Position numbers and translations under genes: made by a program
NCBI GenBank assembly: GCA_009780995.1
Contig: WQYY01000002.1
Location: 1 to 35,812, forward strand
Source: Desulfuromonadales bacterium
GTDB taxonomy: Bacteria > Desulfobacterota > Desulfuromonadia > Geobacterales > DSM-12255
DNA: 35,812 nucleotides
Reading direction: 5' to 3'
Notes under the pieces: model-generated
Told to the model about the DNA's origin: nothing
The model's input: only the letters and a program-made list of their open reading frames with translations
Database searches by the model: none
In this document: piece by piece, positions 1 through 9,409 of the stretch
How the letters are laid out: every line of letters begins with the position of its first letter
Position numbering within the stretch: position 1 is the stretch's first letter

Positions 1-320
1 ATCGTTCATTGTGGTCTTTACCAAGGTAGTTAGTTTTTATAAATAGATGGAAAACAAAGGTTATAAACAGGATATCAACATCTGTTGATAATTTTGCAAT
101 CAAGAATTAATTAAACTGGCAAACTAATTTTTATTTTGATGATTAAGACTAGCAAAGGCTAGAAGTATTTGCAAGGTGATTTTCAAAAAGTATTTTACAG
201 AAGGGCTTTAGAGGAAATTTGTAAAAAGATTTCCTCTCTGGCTGCTGATAAAGACCTCTATTTCATTTCCATTCATATCTATGTATCTGAACGTTTAATA
301 CTAATATGTCACTTTATATT

Positions 321-493
321 ATTGCCTAATTATATAACTATCGAGAGAATTGTGTAATCCTAATATTATTATAATATATAGTTTGGATTTCTTACCAGCC
401 CAGGTATTACCTCAGCTAACAAAAATATAAGCATATAAAAAACCATTGAAACTGCATTGCCTAATTGTATAATAATAAAGAGGAATGGGTAAT
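321..493. repeat. Compound palindromic repeat, copy A (degenerate)
   Basis: An ATTGCCTAATTATATAA unit at 321, a central AGGTATTACCT palindrome with right arm CAGCTAAC (about 394-420), and a second ATTGCCTAATTGTATAA unit at 456 occur in the same order as in copies B and C. The right arms of both outer hairpins have decayed (for example AATGGGTAAT where AATTAGGCAAT is expected). I infer an old, eroded copy. Confidence 0.45.
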
Positions 494-580
494 AAATCTG
501 TATGGCTGATTTTATCCGGACTGGAATAGGTTATCTCAGGAATTGCAGGAATTTGGAAAAGTCTGTATGAATATATACAT

Positions 581-611
581 AAAAACCCCGTCTGGCATAA
601 ACGGGGTTTTT
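581..611. terminator. Bidirectional intrinsic terminator
   Basis: A perfect 11-bp stem, AAAAACCCCGT with ACGGGGTTTTT around a 9-nt loop, gives a run of T on either strand. It lies about 65 bases beyond the stop of the minus-strand response regulator and could end that transcript. A weaker hairpin (AAGGAAAcCC with GGTTTTCCTT, 621-650) sits between it and the gene. Confidence 0.7.
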
Positions 612-675
612 TGACCATCTAAGGAAACCCACTGCAAAAAGGTTTTCCTTAAATTAAGTGTAAAAATTCAGGAAA

Positions 676-1350
676 TCAGTTTTCTTCTTTCAGAATATAT
701 CCAACACCTCTTACAGTATGAATTAGTTTTGAAGGAGCACCTTTATCAATTTTTTTACGTAAATAGTTAACATAAACATCTATAATATTGGTGAAACTGT
801 CGAAGGTATAATCCCATACATGATCGGCAATCATATTTCTAGTTAACACCTGATTGGGATTGCGCATAAAATATTCTAGTAGCCCATATTCTTTTGCAGT
901 GAGGTCTATTTCTTCTTCGTTGCGCCAAACTTTATGAGTTACCGGATCAATTTTTAAATCAGCAAATCTTAGTTCTGCACCGCGATCCATTTCGCTTCTA
1001 CGTATAAGCGCTCTAACTCTTGCGAGCAACTCAGAAAAGGCAAAAGGCTTTACAAGGTAATCATCTGAACCAGTTTCCAAGCCAGTAACAATATCTTCAA
1101 CAGAATTTTTTGCTGTTAACATTAGTACGGGAGTTATATGCTTCTGGGCCCTTAATTCTTTTAGTATATTTATTCCGTCTCTTTTAGGCAGCATCCAATC
1201 CAATATAATTAACCCATAATTATTGGTAAGGGCCATTGATAAACCTTCTTCTCCATCTAAAGCAGTTTGTACTTCAAATTTTTCTTCTTCCAAGCCTCGT
1301 TTAATAAAACTTGCAACCTTTTTTTCATCTTCAATTACTAATACTTTCAT
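676..1350 (-). CDS. OmpR/PhoB-family response regulator
   Basis: This 224-residue protein is a two-component transcription regulator. The N-terminal receiver domain (about 1-118) has the acidic pair near E7/D8, the phospho-acceptor D51 in ILDWMLP, T79 and K101 in DDYLVKPF. The C-terminal winged helix (about 127-224) has the family pattern LTAKEYGLLEYFMRNP and ends with the HTVRGVGY strand-turn-strand. An excellent GAGGAGGAA ribosome site precedes the ATG. The subclass resembles CusR/CopR-type regulators, but its signal is unknown. No sensor kinase gene follows in the expected downstream position, so it appears to be an orphan regulator. ppsR lies 43 bases upstream on the same strand and may share its transcript. 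Confidence 0.93.
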   Translation of the reverse strand: MKVLVIEDEKKVASFIKRGLEEEKFEVQTALDGEEGLSMALTNNYGLIILDWMLPKRDGINILKELRAQKHITPVLMLTAKNSVEDIVTGLETGSDDYLVKPFAFSELLARVRALIRRSEMDRGAELRFADLKIDPVTHKVWRNEEEIDLTAKEYGLLEYFMRNPNQVLTRNMIADHVWDYTFDSFTNIIDVYVNYLRKKIDKGAPSKLIHTVRGVGYILKEEN

Positions 1351-1393
1351 TTCTTCCTCCTCTTCAAGTTTTTGCGTTTTTTGATGTGAATTC

Positions 1394-2209
1394 CTACTCT
1401 ATATATTGAATTTTTTTGATTATTTCTCCGGCAGATTCTTCAACTGATTTAGATGTTACATCAATCACAAGCCAGTCTGGATTTTGCTTATATAATTTTT
1501 TACAAAATGCCAGTTCATCAATAATTTCATCGTAGTTAGCGTATGTATTATTAGCAACTTGTTTTAGCTGCATTAACCTTGTTGTTCTTAATGCCGCTAG
1601 TCTCGCAGGGTCAATTAATAATCCTACAACTCTTTTAGGGTTTATTTTAAAAAGCTCTGCTGGCAAATCAATATTTTTAACAATAGGAATATTAGCTACT
1701 TTATACCCTTTATTAGCAAGATACATTGAAAGTGGCGTTTTTGAAGTTCTTGATACACCAATTAAGATGATATCAGCTTTATATAGGTACCTTAACTCTT
1801 GGCCATCATCCTGCTTAACAGTGAAATCAATTGCTTCCATCCTTTTATGGTATGTTGTATCTATTTCATAAAGGAGGCCAGGTTTTTCTCTTGGTTTTAT
1901 GTCCAGAATTTTGGATAATTTCTCTAAAAGGGGATTTAAAATATCAATTGTTTCTAATCCCAAAATTTCTGATTCTGTCTTAAAAAATTCAGCAAGATCA
2001 TGATTTACAAATGTATAAATAATAAGCCCCGGGTTTTTTAGTGCTGCAATGATCCCGGCACTTATCTCTTGTTTGGAGCGCATTTGATTAAATAAATTTA
2101 GCTTAAATTTGGCATTTTGAAACTGCGATATTGCAGCTTTAACAACACGCTCTGCTGTTTCTCCAGTTGCATCTGAAAAAAGATAAATATTACAAATATC
2201 ATTATTCAT
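1394..2209 (-). CDS. ppsR: Pyruvate, phosphate/water dikinase regulatory protein (PPSR family)
   Basis: This 271-residue protein belongs to the bifunctional kinase/pyrophosphorylase family (formerly DUF299). The family switches PEP synthase or pyruvate phosphate dikinase off by ADP-dependent phosphorylation of a threonine, and on again by phosphate-dependent removal. Visible signatures are the N-terminal FSDATGETAERVV, the P-loop-like GVSRTSKTPLS near residue 152 and the downstream KGYKVANIPIV. Length matches the family. The start codon lacks a strong Shine-Dalgarno sequence. The target dikinase is not encoded in the window. A role in the pyruvate/PEP switch is inferred from the family. The divergent neighbour is prmA, with a 178-base intergenic region between them. 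Confidence 0.92.
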   Translation of the reverse strand: MNNDICNIYLFSDATGETAERVVKAAISQFQNAKFKLNLFNQMRSKQEISAGIIAALKNPGLIIYTFVNHDLAEFFKTESEILGLETIDILNPLLEKLSKILDIKPREKPGLLYEIDTTYHKRMEAIDFTVKQDDGQELRYLYKADIILIGVSRTSKTPLSMYLANKGYKVANIPIVKNIDLPAELFKINPKRVVGLLIDPARLAALRTTRLMQLKQVANNTYANYDEIIDELAFCKKLYKQNPDWLVIDVTSKSVEESAGEIIKKIQYIE

Positions 2210-2387
2210 TTAATTATTTAAGGATAACATTTTATAATTAAGTTTCAATTATCAATTAGAATACGAACATACGTTTATATAGATTTTTCTTAATGAGATT
2301 ACAATTTTTTCTGTTAACATGTCAACCTTTTTATTATTTATTTTAAGCAGTTATAGACAGTTATGCTAGCTTGGTGGAGGGATAGAT

Positions 2388-3299
2388 TTGAAAAAAACAT
2401 TTTGGACTGAGATCAGTTGTAAAGTTCCTGTCGAGATAGTAGATGAATTTTCTGACTTTTTAACGGAACTCACTGGTATAGGAGTTAGCATAGAGAATTG
2501 TTTTTTAAATACATTTGATATTGAGACGGTTGAATCGCCTAGAGATATGACAGTTAAGTCTTATTTGCTACCAGGTGCCGGTTCAGAAGAAATAATCACT
2601 AAAATAAGGGAATATTTTGATGCTTATCAGGAAAAAACTGGTTTTATATTTGAATTGCCAACAGTTTCTCTCATTGCGGAAGAAGATTGGGCTAATAACT
2701 GGAAAAGTAATTTTAAGCCGGTTCAGATAGGGAACAGATTGGTTGTAAAGCCCACATGGGAAAGTTATACGACCTCTGAAGATATCCTTATTTTAGAGCT
2801 TGATCCCGGCATGGCTTTTGGTACAGGAACACATGCTACAACCTGTCTCTGTATAGAAGCTCTTGAAGAATCAGTTGCAACTGATAACGATACTGTTTTA
2901 GATGTTGGCTGTGGTTCAGGTATACTTTCCATAGCGGCGCTGTTATTTGGTGTTCGGCATGCTGTTGCTATTGATATTGACCCTATTTCTGTTGAAAGTG
3001 CAAGAGCAAATGCAAGATTAAACAGAGTCTATAAAAAAATGGAGATATCATTAACTCCAATTGATGCAATAAGTGAAACATTTCCCATAGTAGTAGCAAA
3101 TATATTGGCAGAAGATCTTGTCAAAATGTCACAATTGCTTGTTAATAGAGTCAAATCAAATGGTATTCTTATTCTTTCAGGTATCCTTAAAGAGAGAGAA
3201 GCGTACGTAATAGAGGGCTTTTCAAGTTTTCCCATCGTTCTTATTAGCTCTACCGCAAGTGATGAATGGTGTTGCCTGAAGTATAGGAAGGTTGGTTAA
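2388..3299 (+). CDS. prmA: Ribosomal protein L11 methyltransferase
   Basis: PrmA trimethylates lysines and the N-terminus of ribosomal protein L11 using S-adenosylmethionine. The 303-residue protein has the substrate-recognition half first, with the signature EEDWANNWKSNFKPVQIG (about 98-115). The GMAFGTGTHATT loop (about 141-152) follows, then SAM motif I, VLDVGCGSG (170-178), and the ANILA motif near residue 236. The start is TTG with GGAGGG about seven bases upstream; no nearby ATG fits the family N-terminus (MKKTFWTEISCKVP). rsmE begins two bases after the stop, so the two translation-modifying enzymes form an operon. Confidence 0.95.
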   Translation: MKKTFWTEISCKVPVEIVDEFSDFLTELTGIGVSIENCFLNTFDIETVESPRDMTVKSYLLPGAGSEEIITKIREYFDAYQEKTGFIFELPTVSLIAEEDWANNWKSNFKPVQIGNRLVVKPTWESYTTSEDILILELDPGMAFGTGTHATTCLCIEALEESVATDNDTVLDVGCGSGILSIAALLFGVRHAVAIDIDPISVESARANARLNRVYKKMEISLTPIDAISETFPIVVANILAEDLVKMSQLLVNRVKSNGILILSGILKEREAYVIEGFSSFPIVLISSTASDEWCCLKYRKVG

Positions 3300-3301
3300 T
3301 T

Positions 3302-4039
3302 ATGCGTCGTTTTATAGTTCCTTCTGCACAATTAGATAGTGAAATTGTAAATATTACTGGTGAGCTATTCAGGCACATGATAACGGTGTTACGCCTTAGT
3401 ATAACAGATGAACTGATTTTAGCTGACGAGAGGGGTAGGGAAGCATCAGCAGTTATCCTGGATATAAAGGATAAAGAGATTATTTGCAGATTAATGGCAT
3501 TGCCAGAAGGAGTGAAAGGTATAAGTAAGCTGCAAATTACGTTATATCAAGCTCTTCCAAAAGGAGAGAAACTTGATTTTATTCTCCAAAAAGCAACAGA
3601 ATTAGGTGTAACGCATATCGTTTTGTTTGATTCTGAGCGGTCTGTTGTAAAAATAGCAGATGATAAGCTTGAAAAAAAATTAACCCGTTGGAGACGAATT
3701 GTACAAGAAGCCGCAAGACAATCCGGCTCAGTAATTCCTTTTGTAGATTTTTGCGAAAATATTGCAGATTTATCTGAATTTCAAAAAGCCGATTTGAAAT
3801 TGGTTTTATGGGAAGAAGAACATAACCGACATTTAAAGACTGTTTTTAAAGATTTGAAAATACCCGATTCAATTGCTGTTATGGTAGGGCCGGAAGGTGG
3901 TTTTACAGAAGAGGAAGTTGCTGTTGCAAAATCCTTAGGATTTATTTCAGTAACTCTTGGTAAAAGAGTGTTAAGAACAGAAACAGCAGGCATTACAATG
4001 TTGTCTATTTTGCAGTATCTTTGGGGCGATTTGGGCTAG
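3302..4039 (+). CDS. rsmE: 16S rRNA (uracil-1498-N3)-methyltransferase
   Basis: RsmE methylates N3 of U1498 in 16S rRNA and has a SPOUT (knotted) fold. In this 245-residue protein the N-terminal PUA-like part (1-70) includes the FRHMITVLRLSITDEL segment. The SPOUT part shows QALPKGEKLDFILQKATELGV, QEAARQSGS, GPEGGF (196-201) and LGKRVLRTETA (219-229), all family hallmarks. It is tightly coupled to prmA. Its last 35 bases overlap the end of the convergent rnd gene on the other strand. Confidence 0.95.
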   Translation: MRRFIVPSAQLDSEIVNITGELFRHMITVLRLSITDELILADERGREASAVILDIKDKEIICRLMALPEGVKGISKLQITLYQALPKGEKLDFILQKATELGVTHIVLFDSERSVVKIADDKLEKKLTRWRRIVQEAARQSGSVIPFVDFCENIADLSEFQKADLKLVLWEEEHNRHLKTVFKDLKIPDSIAVMVGPEGGFTEEEVAVAKSLGFISVTLGKRVLRTETAGITMLSILQYLWGDLG

Positions 4040-5162
4040 TTGTATTATTGCAGAATAAATCAAGAAGTTCTTTCCCAAATATTTCAATTTGCCAGTTTTT
4101 CATTCCATAGGTTTGTTTTAATTCTTTATTCTCTTTTGGTGGGCTTTCAGCCAATTTTTCCAAAATAGAGTTATTTATTGTGATCCCCGGGAGCATACCT
4201 AAGCTTGTTGATTTTTGGATACGCCAATTTTTTAAGGTTTTAAGCAAATTATCATCAATATTTGGTCGATTACTCCATGTCTTTTTTTCTAAAACAGGAA
4301 CTTTTGATTCCTTACCTTTCTTTACCGCTGAGATAATTTTATATCCATAACGTTCAATTATCTTATCTGTGAGCCCTGAAATATGAGAAAGGTCTGCTAC
4401 AGATACAGGTGACCGCTCTGCAATTTCTGTAATAGTTTTATTTCCAATCACTTTGAATGGAGGGAGGTTTCTATGTTGGGCTTCCTGATCTCGGAATTTT
4501 AGCAGACCTTCTAAAATTGCAAGGGAAGATTTAGGTATTTTGGATACTCCTTTAAACCTTGATAGAAGGGGAACTGACTTCCGGTCAGTCATTCTTACCT
4601 GAGACAGGATTTTGCACTCTTCCAAAACCCATGTTAATCGGTTTTTTTCAGTCAGTTCAGCTACCAGCATATGATAGAGCGGAATTAAGTGATTGGTATC
4701 TTCTACCGCATACTCAAGCATATCTTCAGATAAAGGGCGTTTGGCCCAGTCAGCTTGCTGAAAACGTTTATTTAGCTCAATCCCAAATCTTTTTTTGATA
4801 ATTGCTGCCAGGCCAACTGCCGGCTCTCCAAGGAACTGACATGCTATCATAGTGTCAAAAAGATTAGAAATTTCAATTCCAAAACATTGGTGCATCATCC
4901 TTACATCGTAGTCAGCGCCATGGAATATCTTACATATATTAGGATCCGAAAAGATCGGAGCGAGAGTAGAAATATCTAGATCAGCTAAAGGGTCAATAAT
5001 AAAGATTTTAGAAAGTGTTGATATTTGCAGAAGACAGACCTGTTCCTGGTAATGATACATAGAGTCAGCTTCAACATCGCATGCAATAAGGGGCTCCTTA
5101 AGCATGTGTTTGCCTGCACTTTGCAGTGCTTCATTGCTGGTAATCAATTCAAATATTTTCAT
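4005..5162 (-). CDS. rnd: Ribonuclease D
   Basis: RNase D is a 3'-5' exoribonuclease that trims tRNA precursors and other stable RNAs. The DEDDy catalytic set is visible: D29 and E31 in ACDVEADS, D86 in HGADYDVRMM, and Y151/D155 in YAVEDT. The exonuclease domain spans about 1-185. One HRDC domain follows (about 205-285, LKFRDQEAQHRNLPPFKVIG) and a second HRDC-like part ends the 385-residue protein. Gene end overlaps rsmE by 35 bases in convergent orientation. mqnC lies 39 bases upstream on the same strand. Confidence 0.93.
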   Translation of the reverse strand: MKIFELITSNEALQSAGKHMLKEPLIACDVEADSMYHYQEQVCLLQISTLSKIFIIDPLADLDISTLAPIFSDPNICKIFHGADYDVRMMHQCFGIEISNLFDTMIACQFLGEPAVGLAAIIKKRFGIELNKRFQQADWAKRPLSEDMLEYAVEDTNHLIPLYHMLVAELTEKNRLTWVLEECKILSQVRMTDRKSVPLLSRFKGVSKIPKSSLAILEGLLKFRDQEAQHRNLPPFKVIGNKTITEIAERSPVSVADLSHISGLTDKIIERYGYKIISAVKKGKESKVPVLEKKTWSNRPNIDDNLLKTLKNWRIQKSTSLGMLPGITINNSILEKLAESPPKENKELKQTYGMKNWQIEIFGKELLDLFCNNTTSPNRPKDTAK

Positions 5163-5201
5163 TTCCCATCTTTCTGCTTATCCTTAAATCGTATAATTAA
5201 T

Positions 5202-6272
5202 CTAAAATTCTTTGATCATTTTGTATAAAGTAGTTCTTTGGACAGCTTTAAAACCGGCTCCTTTAATAATAGAAATCATCTCATTTTGATCCATTCTAAA
5301 ACTACACCCTGCGGCGGCGACTACATTTTCTTCCAGCATTGTTCCACCAAGATCATTTGCACCGAAAAAGAGGGAAACCTGGGCCATTTTCGCTCCCTGA
5401 GTTACCCAGCTTGCCTGGATATTTGGAACATTATCAAGAATAATGCGGGATAACGCCAATACTTTAAGATATTCAACTCCTGTAGCCTGTTTTCCGCCAA
5501 GTTCTGTATTTCCTGGTTGGTATGTCCACGGGATAAAGGCGGTAAAAGTACCACCAGCCTGCTGCAACTCTTTTATCCTAAAAATATGTTCAACAATATC
5601 TTCTGCAGTTTCCATACTTCCGAACATCATAGTTGCTGTTGTTGACATCCCAAGTCCGGCAGCCTCTTTCATAACATTGCTCCAGCCATTCCAGCCGATT
5701 TTTTTGGGAGAAATTTCTTGTCTTACTTTATCTACGAGTATTTCAGCTCCGCCTCCGGGAATAGAGTCAAGGCCGGCCTTTTTTAAACGAACAATTGTAT
5801 CATGAATTGAAAGCCCTGCAATGGAAGCTATATGGGTAATTTCTGCCGGAGAAAGAGAGTGATTTTGAACTTCAGGAAAGTTTGTTTTTATTCCTCTGAA
5901 GAGGTTTTCAAACCATTCAATACTAAGTGAAGGGTGCAGCCCTCCCTGCATTAATAATTGAGTTCCTCCCTTATCAACAAGCTCCTGGATTTTTTTGAAA
6001 ATTTCTTCTTTTTCAAGAAGATAACCGTCTGAATCGTTGATATCACGGTAAAAAGCGCAGAAACGGCACTTTGATTCGCAAATGTTTGTATAATTTACAT
6101 TTCTGTCGACTACAAATGTCACAATGTTATCAGGGTGGAGTTTTTGGCGGATATTATCGGCCATTCTTCCCAGCTCCAGAAGATCAGCATTTTTAAGTAA
6201 AAATAGAGCCTCTTTCCTGTTAATAGCCGTATTATTCTGAACTTTTTTCTTTATAGATTCTGTAGAATACAT
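5202..6272 (-). CDS. mqnC: Cyclic dehypoxanthinyl futalosine synthase (radical SAM)
   Basis: MqnC is the radical SAM enzyme that closes the ring of dehypoxanthine futalosine in the alternative (futalosine) menaquinone pathway. The 356-residue protein has the 4Fe-4S cluster motif C65-x3-C69-x2-C72 (CESKCRFCAF). It also has MQGGLHPSL, IPGGGAEIL, the FIPWTYQPGNTEL segment and the family-typical GANDLGGTMLEENVVAAAG near the C-terminus. MqnE, its paralogue, differs in the last motifs, so MqnC is the better match. No other mqn gene is in the window. The enzyme implies menaquinone-based respiration without the chorismate-MenF route. Confidence 0.93.
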   Translation of the reverse strand: MYSTESIKKKVQNNTAINRKEALFLLKNADLLELGRMADNIRQKLHPDNIVTFVVDRNVNYTNICESKCRFCAFYRDINDSDGYLLEKEEIFKKIQELVDKGGTQLLMQGGLHPSLSIEWFENLFRGIKTNFPEVQNHSLSPAEITHIASIAGLSIHDTIVRLKKAGLDSIPGGGAEILVDKVRQEISPKKIGWNGWSNVMKEAAGLGMSTTATMMFGSMETAEDIVEHIFRIKELQQAGGTFTAFIPWTYQPGNTELGGKQATGVEYLKVLALSRIILDNVPNIQASWVTQGAKMAQVSLFFGANDLGGTMLEENVVAAAGCSFRMDQNEMISIIKGAGFKAVQRTTLYKMIKEF

Positions 6273-6292
6273 TGTTTGGATCTCTTCGAATT

Positions 6293-6322
6293 AAAAAGGA
6301 TGCCGAGTAAAGCATCCTTTTA
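6293..6322 (-). terminator. Intrinsic terminator after trxA
   Basis: A perfect 10-bp stem (AAAAGGATGC with GCATCCTTTT, 8-nt loop) lies 26 bases beyond the trxA stop and is followed on the minus strand by a T run. It separates trxA from mqnC. Confidence 0.75.
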
Positions 6323-6347
6323 ATATGCTGCTGTAAAGATGGTAATT

Positions 6348-6677
6348 TTACAGAGCTTTATTAATCATGGCTTCCAACTGTGGTTTAGGAATTGCGCCAA
6401 CTGCCTGGTCAAAAACTTTTCCGTCTTTAAAAATAATAAGGGTTGGGATCCCACGAACTCCGTATTTAGAAGGAGTAACCTGATTATCGTCTACATTTAC
6501 TTTTCCTACTTTCAATTTCCCTTCATAAGCTTCTGCAATAGCATCAACTGTTGGGGCAATAGCTTTACATGGTGCACACCATGTTGCCCAGAAGTCTACC
6601 AACACAGGAACGGTAGAATTAATTACTTCAGTTTCAAAATTGCTATCTCCAAAAGTCATGACCTTTTCACTTGCCAT
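6348..6677 (-). CDS. trxA: Thioredoxin
   Basis: This is a 109-residue single-domain thioredoxin. The active site reads WCAPC (W33, C34, C37) rather than the commoner WCGPC. The cis-proline is P78 in RGIPTL, and the [17 protein letters not shown] context is classical. An AAGGAGA ribosome site precedes the ATG. It acts as a cytoplasmic disulfide reductant for ribonucleotide reductase and other clients. alaS lies upstream on the same strand and a terminator lies just downstream. Confidence 0.95.
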   Translation of the reverse strand: MASEKVMTFGDSNFETEVINSTVPVLVDFWATWCAPCKAIAPTVDAIAEAYEGKLKVGKVNVDDNQVTPSKYGVRGIPTLIIFKDGKVFDQAVGAIPKPQLEAMINKAL

Positions 6678-6748
6678 AAAAAATCTCCTTTATGTTGTTA
6701 AATACTCAAAAAATATTATAGATAATATGCATAAAAATCAAGATTGGT

Positions 6749-9376
6749 TTAGATTAATTCGTCCAAACTTTTCAGAGCTTCTGCCAGTTTTTCAGGTTGC
6801 GTTCCCCCTGCTTGCGCCATTTCAGGTTTCCCTCCGCCACTTCCGGAGATTATCGGAGCCATTTTTCGTATAAGATCGCCAGCCTTGTAATTGTTGGTAA
6901 GATCTTTTGTCACAGTGACAAGGAGAGTTGCTTTCCCGTCAATATCAGCACCCAGGGCAAGAATACCGGATTGCATCTTATCTCTAAGAGAATCTGCCAG
7001 CTCACGCAGTTGCTTAACATCACCAACTTTTACCTCTACTGCCAGGGTTTTTACTCCTTTAATCTCTTTTGTTTTTGAAAGGAGATCAGAAGATTTCCCG
7101 GCATTTAATTTAGCCTGGAGAGTTTCTACTTCTTTTTGCAGTTCTTTCTGTTTTGCGAGAAGCTTCTCAAATTTTTCAATAAGATTACCACCTTCTGCCT
7201 TAAGTAGAGAGGCAAGCTGGTGCTGTTCTCTGTCAAGATTCTGGCTAAAAAGGAGAAAATTTTCGCCTGTTACAGCTTCTATTCTTCTTACACCGGCAGC
7301 TATTCCTGCCTCACTTATAATTTTAAAAAAACCGATTTCTCCTGTTGCTTTTACATGGGTTCCGCCGCATAGTTCCTGGCTGATATTCTCGACCTTTATA
7401 ACACGGACACTATCGCCGTATTTCTCTCCGAAAAGTGCTGTTGCACCTGATGCAATGGCGTCAGTAGTATCCATTTCGGAAACTTCAACTGCCTCGTCAG
7501 CCATTATATAGCTGTTAACGATTGATTCTACCTGTAGAAGTTCCTGCTCTGTCATTGCTGAGTAATGAGTGAAATCAAAACGAAGCCTTTCAGGTGTAAC
7601 AAGAGAGCCTGACTGTTTTACATGGTCCCCTAAGACAACTTTAAGGGCTGATTGTAAGAGGTGTGTAGCTGTGTGGTTTCTTGCTGTTGAAATACGTTTT
7701 TGACAATTAATTCTCAGGTCTATTGCTTCTCCGACGCTGATATCTCCGTTTTCCACAACTCCTTTATGTACAACCATATCTTGAAACGGTTTTATGGTTT
7801 CTGTTATATTTAATACAGAATGACCTGTAGAAATTTCTCCTGCATCACCTAGTTGACCGCCTGATGTACCATAAAATGGTGTAGACTCAGTAATTAACTC
7901 AACGATATCGCCGCTTTTTGCTTTTTCAACAGTTTTACCGTCAACAATAAGGGCTTTTACCACTCCATAACCGGTTTGTTCCCGGTACCCTGTAAATATC
8001 GTTTTCAGACCATCTCTATGGAGAGTCTTAAATGTATCTGCTATTCCTTCTTCACCGGAACCTTTCCAATTTTCTCTGGCGAGATTACGCTGGCGTTCCA
8101 TGCACAAGTTAAAACCATCTTCATCAATAGAGATATTTTCTGCTGCCATTATGTCTGCTGTAAGATCCACAGGGAAGCCATAGGTGTCATATAAGCGAAA
8201 GACTTCTTCCCCAGGGAGTACAGAATTACCTGAACTTTTAAGGAGTTCAATTTGCTCGTTGAGCATCGCGAGGCCGCGGTCAAGAGTCTCTGCAAAACGT
8301 TCTTCTTCTGCCAGGATTACTTTTCTTATGTATTCTTCTCTTTCAAGCAGTTCAGGGAAAGCTTCTCCCATAATGGAGTTGACGGCATCTATGGTTTTAT
8401 AAAGAACAGGTTCAGCAAAACCGAGCATTTTACAGTGGCGTGCTGCCCTCCTCATTATTCTTCGCAGTACATATCCCCTCCCTTCATTTGAAGGGAGTAC
8501 TCCGTCACAAATGAGAAAATCAATTGCTCTTGAGTGGTCTGCAATAACCCGCATAGAGACATCAGTTTTTTCATCATCGCCATATTTTTTATCAGCCAGT
8601 TTTGCGATGTGCTGGATAATACCCTGCAAAAGGTCTGTATCATAATTTGATTTAACCCCCTGCATTACAGTTGCTATTCTTTCAAGTCCCATACCTGTAT
8701 CTACTGATGGTTTTGGCAGAGGTGTCAAATTTCCTGATGCGTCTCGATTATACTGCATGAAAACGTTATTCCATATTTCCATATAACGGTCGCAGTCGCA
8801 CCCAACGCCACATGTAGGGCTATTGCATCCCACATCAGGGCCGTTATCCCAGAATATTTCAGAACATGGCCCGCAAGGTCCTGTATCTCCCATAGACCAG
8901 AAATTATCTTTTTCACCAAATCTGTATATACGCTCTTTTGGCACTCCTTCTTGCAGGTGCCATATATCAGCAGCTTCATCATCATCTGTGTAAACAGTCA
9001 CATAGAGGCGATTTTTATCGAGCTTCAGCTCTTCTGTAAGAAATTGCCATGCAAAAGCGATAGCTTCCTTTTTAAAATAATCTCCGAAAGAAAAATTTCC
9101 TAACATCTCGAAAAAGGTGTGGTGCCTTGCTGTTCTTCCTACATTTTCAAGATCATTATGCTTGCCCCCGGCTCTTACACATTTTTGAGAACTGGTAGCA
9201 CGCACGTAATCCCGTTTTTCTATTCCAAGAAAACAATCTTTAAATTGATTCATTCCGGCATTTGTAAATAGCAGGGTGGGATCATTATGTGGGATAAGCC
9301 CTGAGCTTTTAACTATAGTATGCCCGTTCCGTTTAAAGTATTCGAGAAACTTTGAGCGGAGCTCTTTTCCTGTCAT
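6749..9376 (-). CDS. alaS: Alanyl-tRNA synthetase
   Basis: AlaRS charges tRNA-Ala. The 875-residue protein is full length. The class II catalytic domain starts with [20 protein letters not shown] and includes the [11 protein letters not shown] and [21 protein letters not shown] motifs. A cysteine-rich insertion lies at about 168-196. The editing domain carries HTATH (H568, H572) with the zinc-site partner CGGTH (C670, H674). A coiled region and the C-Ala domain end the protein with the glycine-rich [14 protein letters not shown]. It lies between recX and trxA in a same-strand run, an order seen in Geobacter relatives. Confidence 0.97.
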   Translation of the reverse strand: MTGKELRSKFLEYFKRNGHTIVKSSGLIPHNDPTLLFTNAGMNQFKDCFLGIEKRDYVRATSSQKCVRAGGKHNDLENVGRTARHHTFFEMLGNFSFGDYFKKEAIAFAWQFLTEELKLDKNRLYVTVYTDDDEAADIWHLQEGVPKERIYRFGEKDNFWSMGDTGPCGPCSEIFWDNGPDVGCNSPTCGVGCDCDRYMEIWNNVFMQYNRDASGNLTPLPKPSVDTGMGLERIATVMQGVKSNYDTDLLQGIIQHIAKLADKKYGDDEKTDVSMRVIADHSRAIDFLICDGVLPSNEGRGYVLRRIMRRAARHCKMLGFAEPVLYKTIDAVNSIMGEAFPELLEREEYIRKVILAEEERFAETLDRGLAMLNEQIELLKSSGNSVLPGEEVFRLYDTYGFPVDLTADIMAAENISIDEDGFNLCMERQRNLARENWKGSGEEGIADTFKTLHRDGLKTIFTGYREQTGYGVVKALIVDGKTVEKAKSGDIVELITESTPFYGTSGGQLGDAGEISTGHSVLNITETIKPFQDMVVHKGVVENGDISVGEAIDLRINCQKRISTARNHTATHLLQSALKVVLGDHVKQSGSLVTPERLRFDFTHYSAMTEQELLQVESIVNSYIMADEAVEVSEMDTTDAIASGATALFGEKYGDSVRVIKVENISQELCGGTHVKATGEIGFFKIISEAGIAAGVRRIEAVTGENFLLFSQNLDREQHQLASLLKAEGGNLIEKFEKLLAKQKELQKEVETLQAKLNAGKSSDLLSKTKEIKGVKTLAVEVKVGDVKQLRELADSLRDKMQSGILALGADIDGKATLLVTVTKDLTNNYKAGDLIRKMAPIISGSGGGKPEMAQAGGTQPEKLAEALKSLDELI

Positions 9377-9409
9377 GGTAGCCTCATTTATTGTAAATAC
9401 TTCGCGATG

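Larger units (their letters stand above)
1..675. other. Gene-poor AT-rich region
   Basis: I see no convincing gene here: the short open frames lack family resemblance and good ribosome binding sites. Near the left edge an inverted repeat, TATCAACA-tc-TGTTGATA (73-90), resembles two back-to-back DnaA-box-like 9-mers (one mismatch to TTATCCACA in the right one). A degenerate copy of the compound palindromic repeat (about 321-493) and a strong bidirectional hairpin (581-611) occupy the rest. No histidine kinase gene is present downstream of the minus-strand response regulator. Confidence 0.6.

Noticed and set aside
169-357. Open frame of 62 codons at the left end
   Set aside because: It starts with TTG without a ribosome site, overlaps a repeat unit and resembles no family.
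6891-7511. Long 206-codon plus-strand frame opposite alaS
   Set aside because: It lies wholly inside well-conserved alaS and is a shadow frame.
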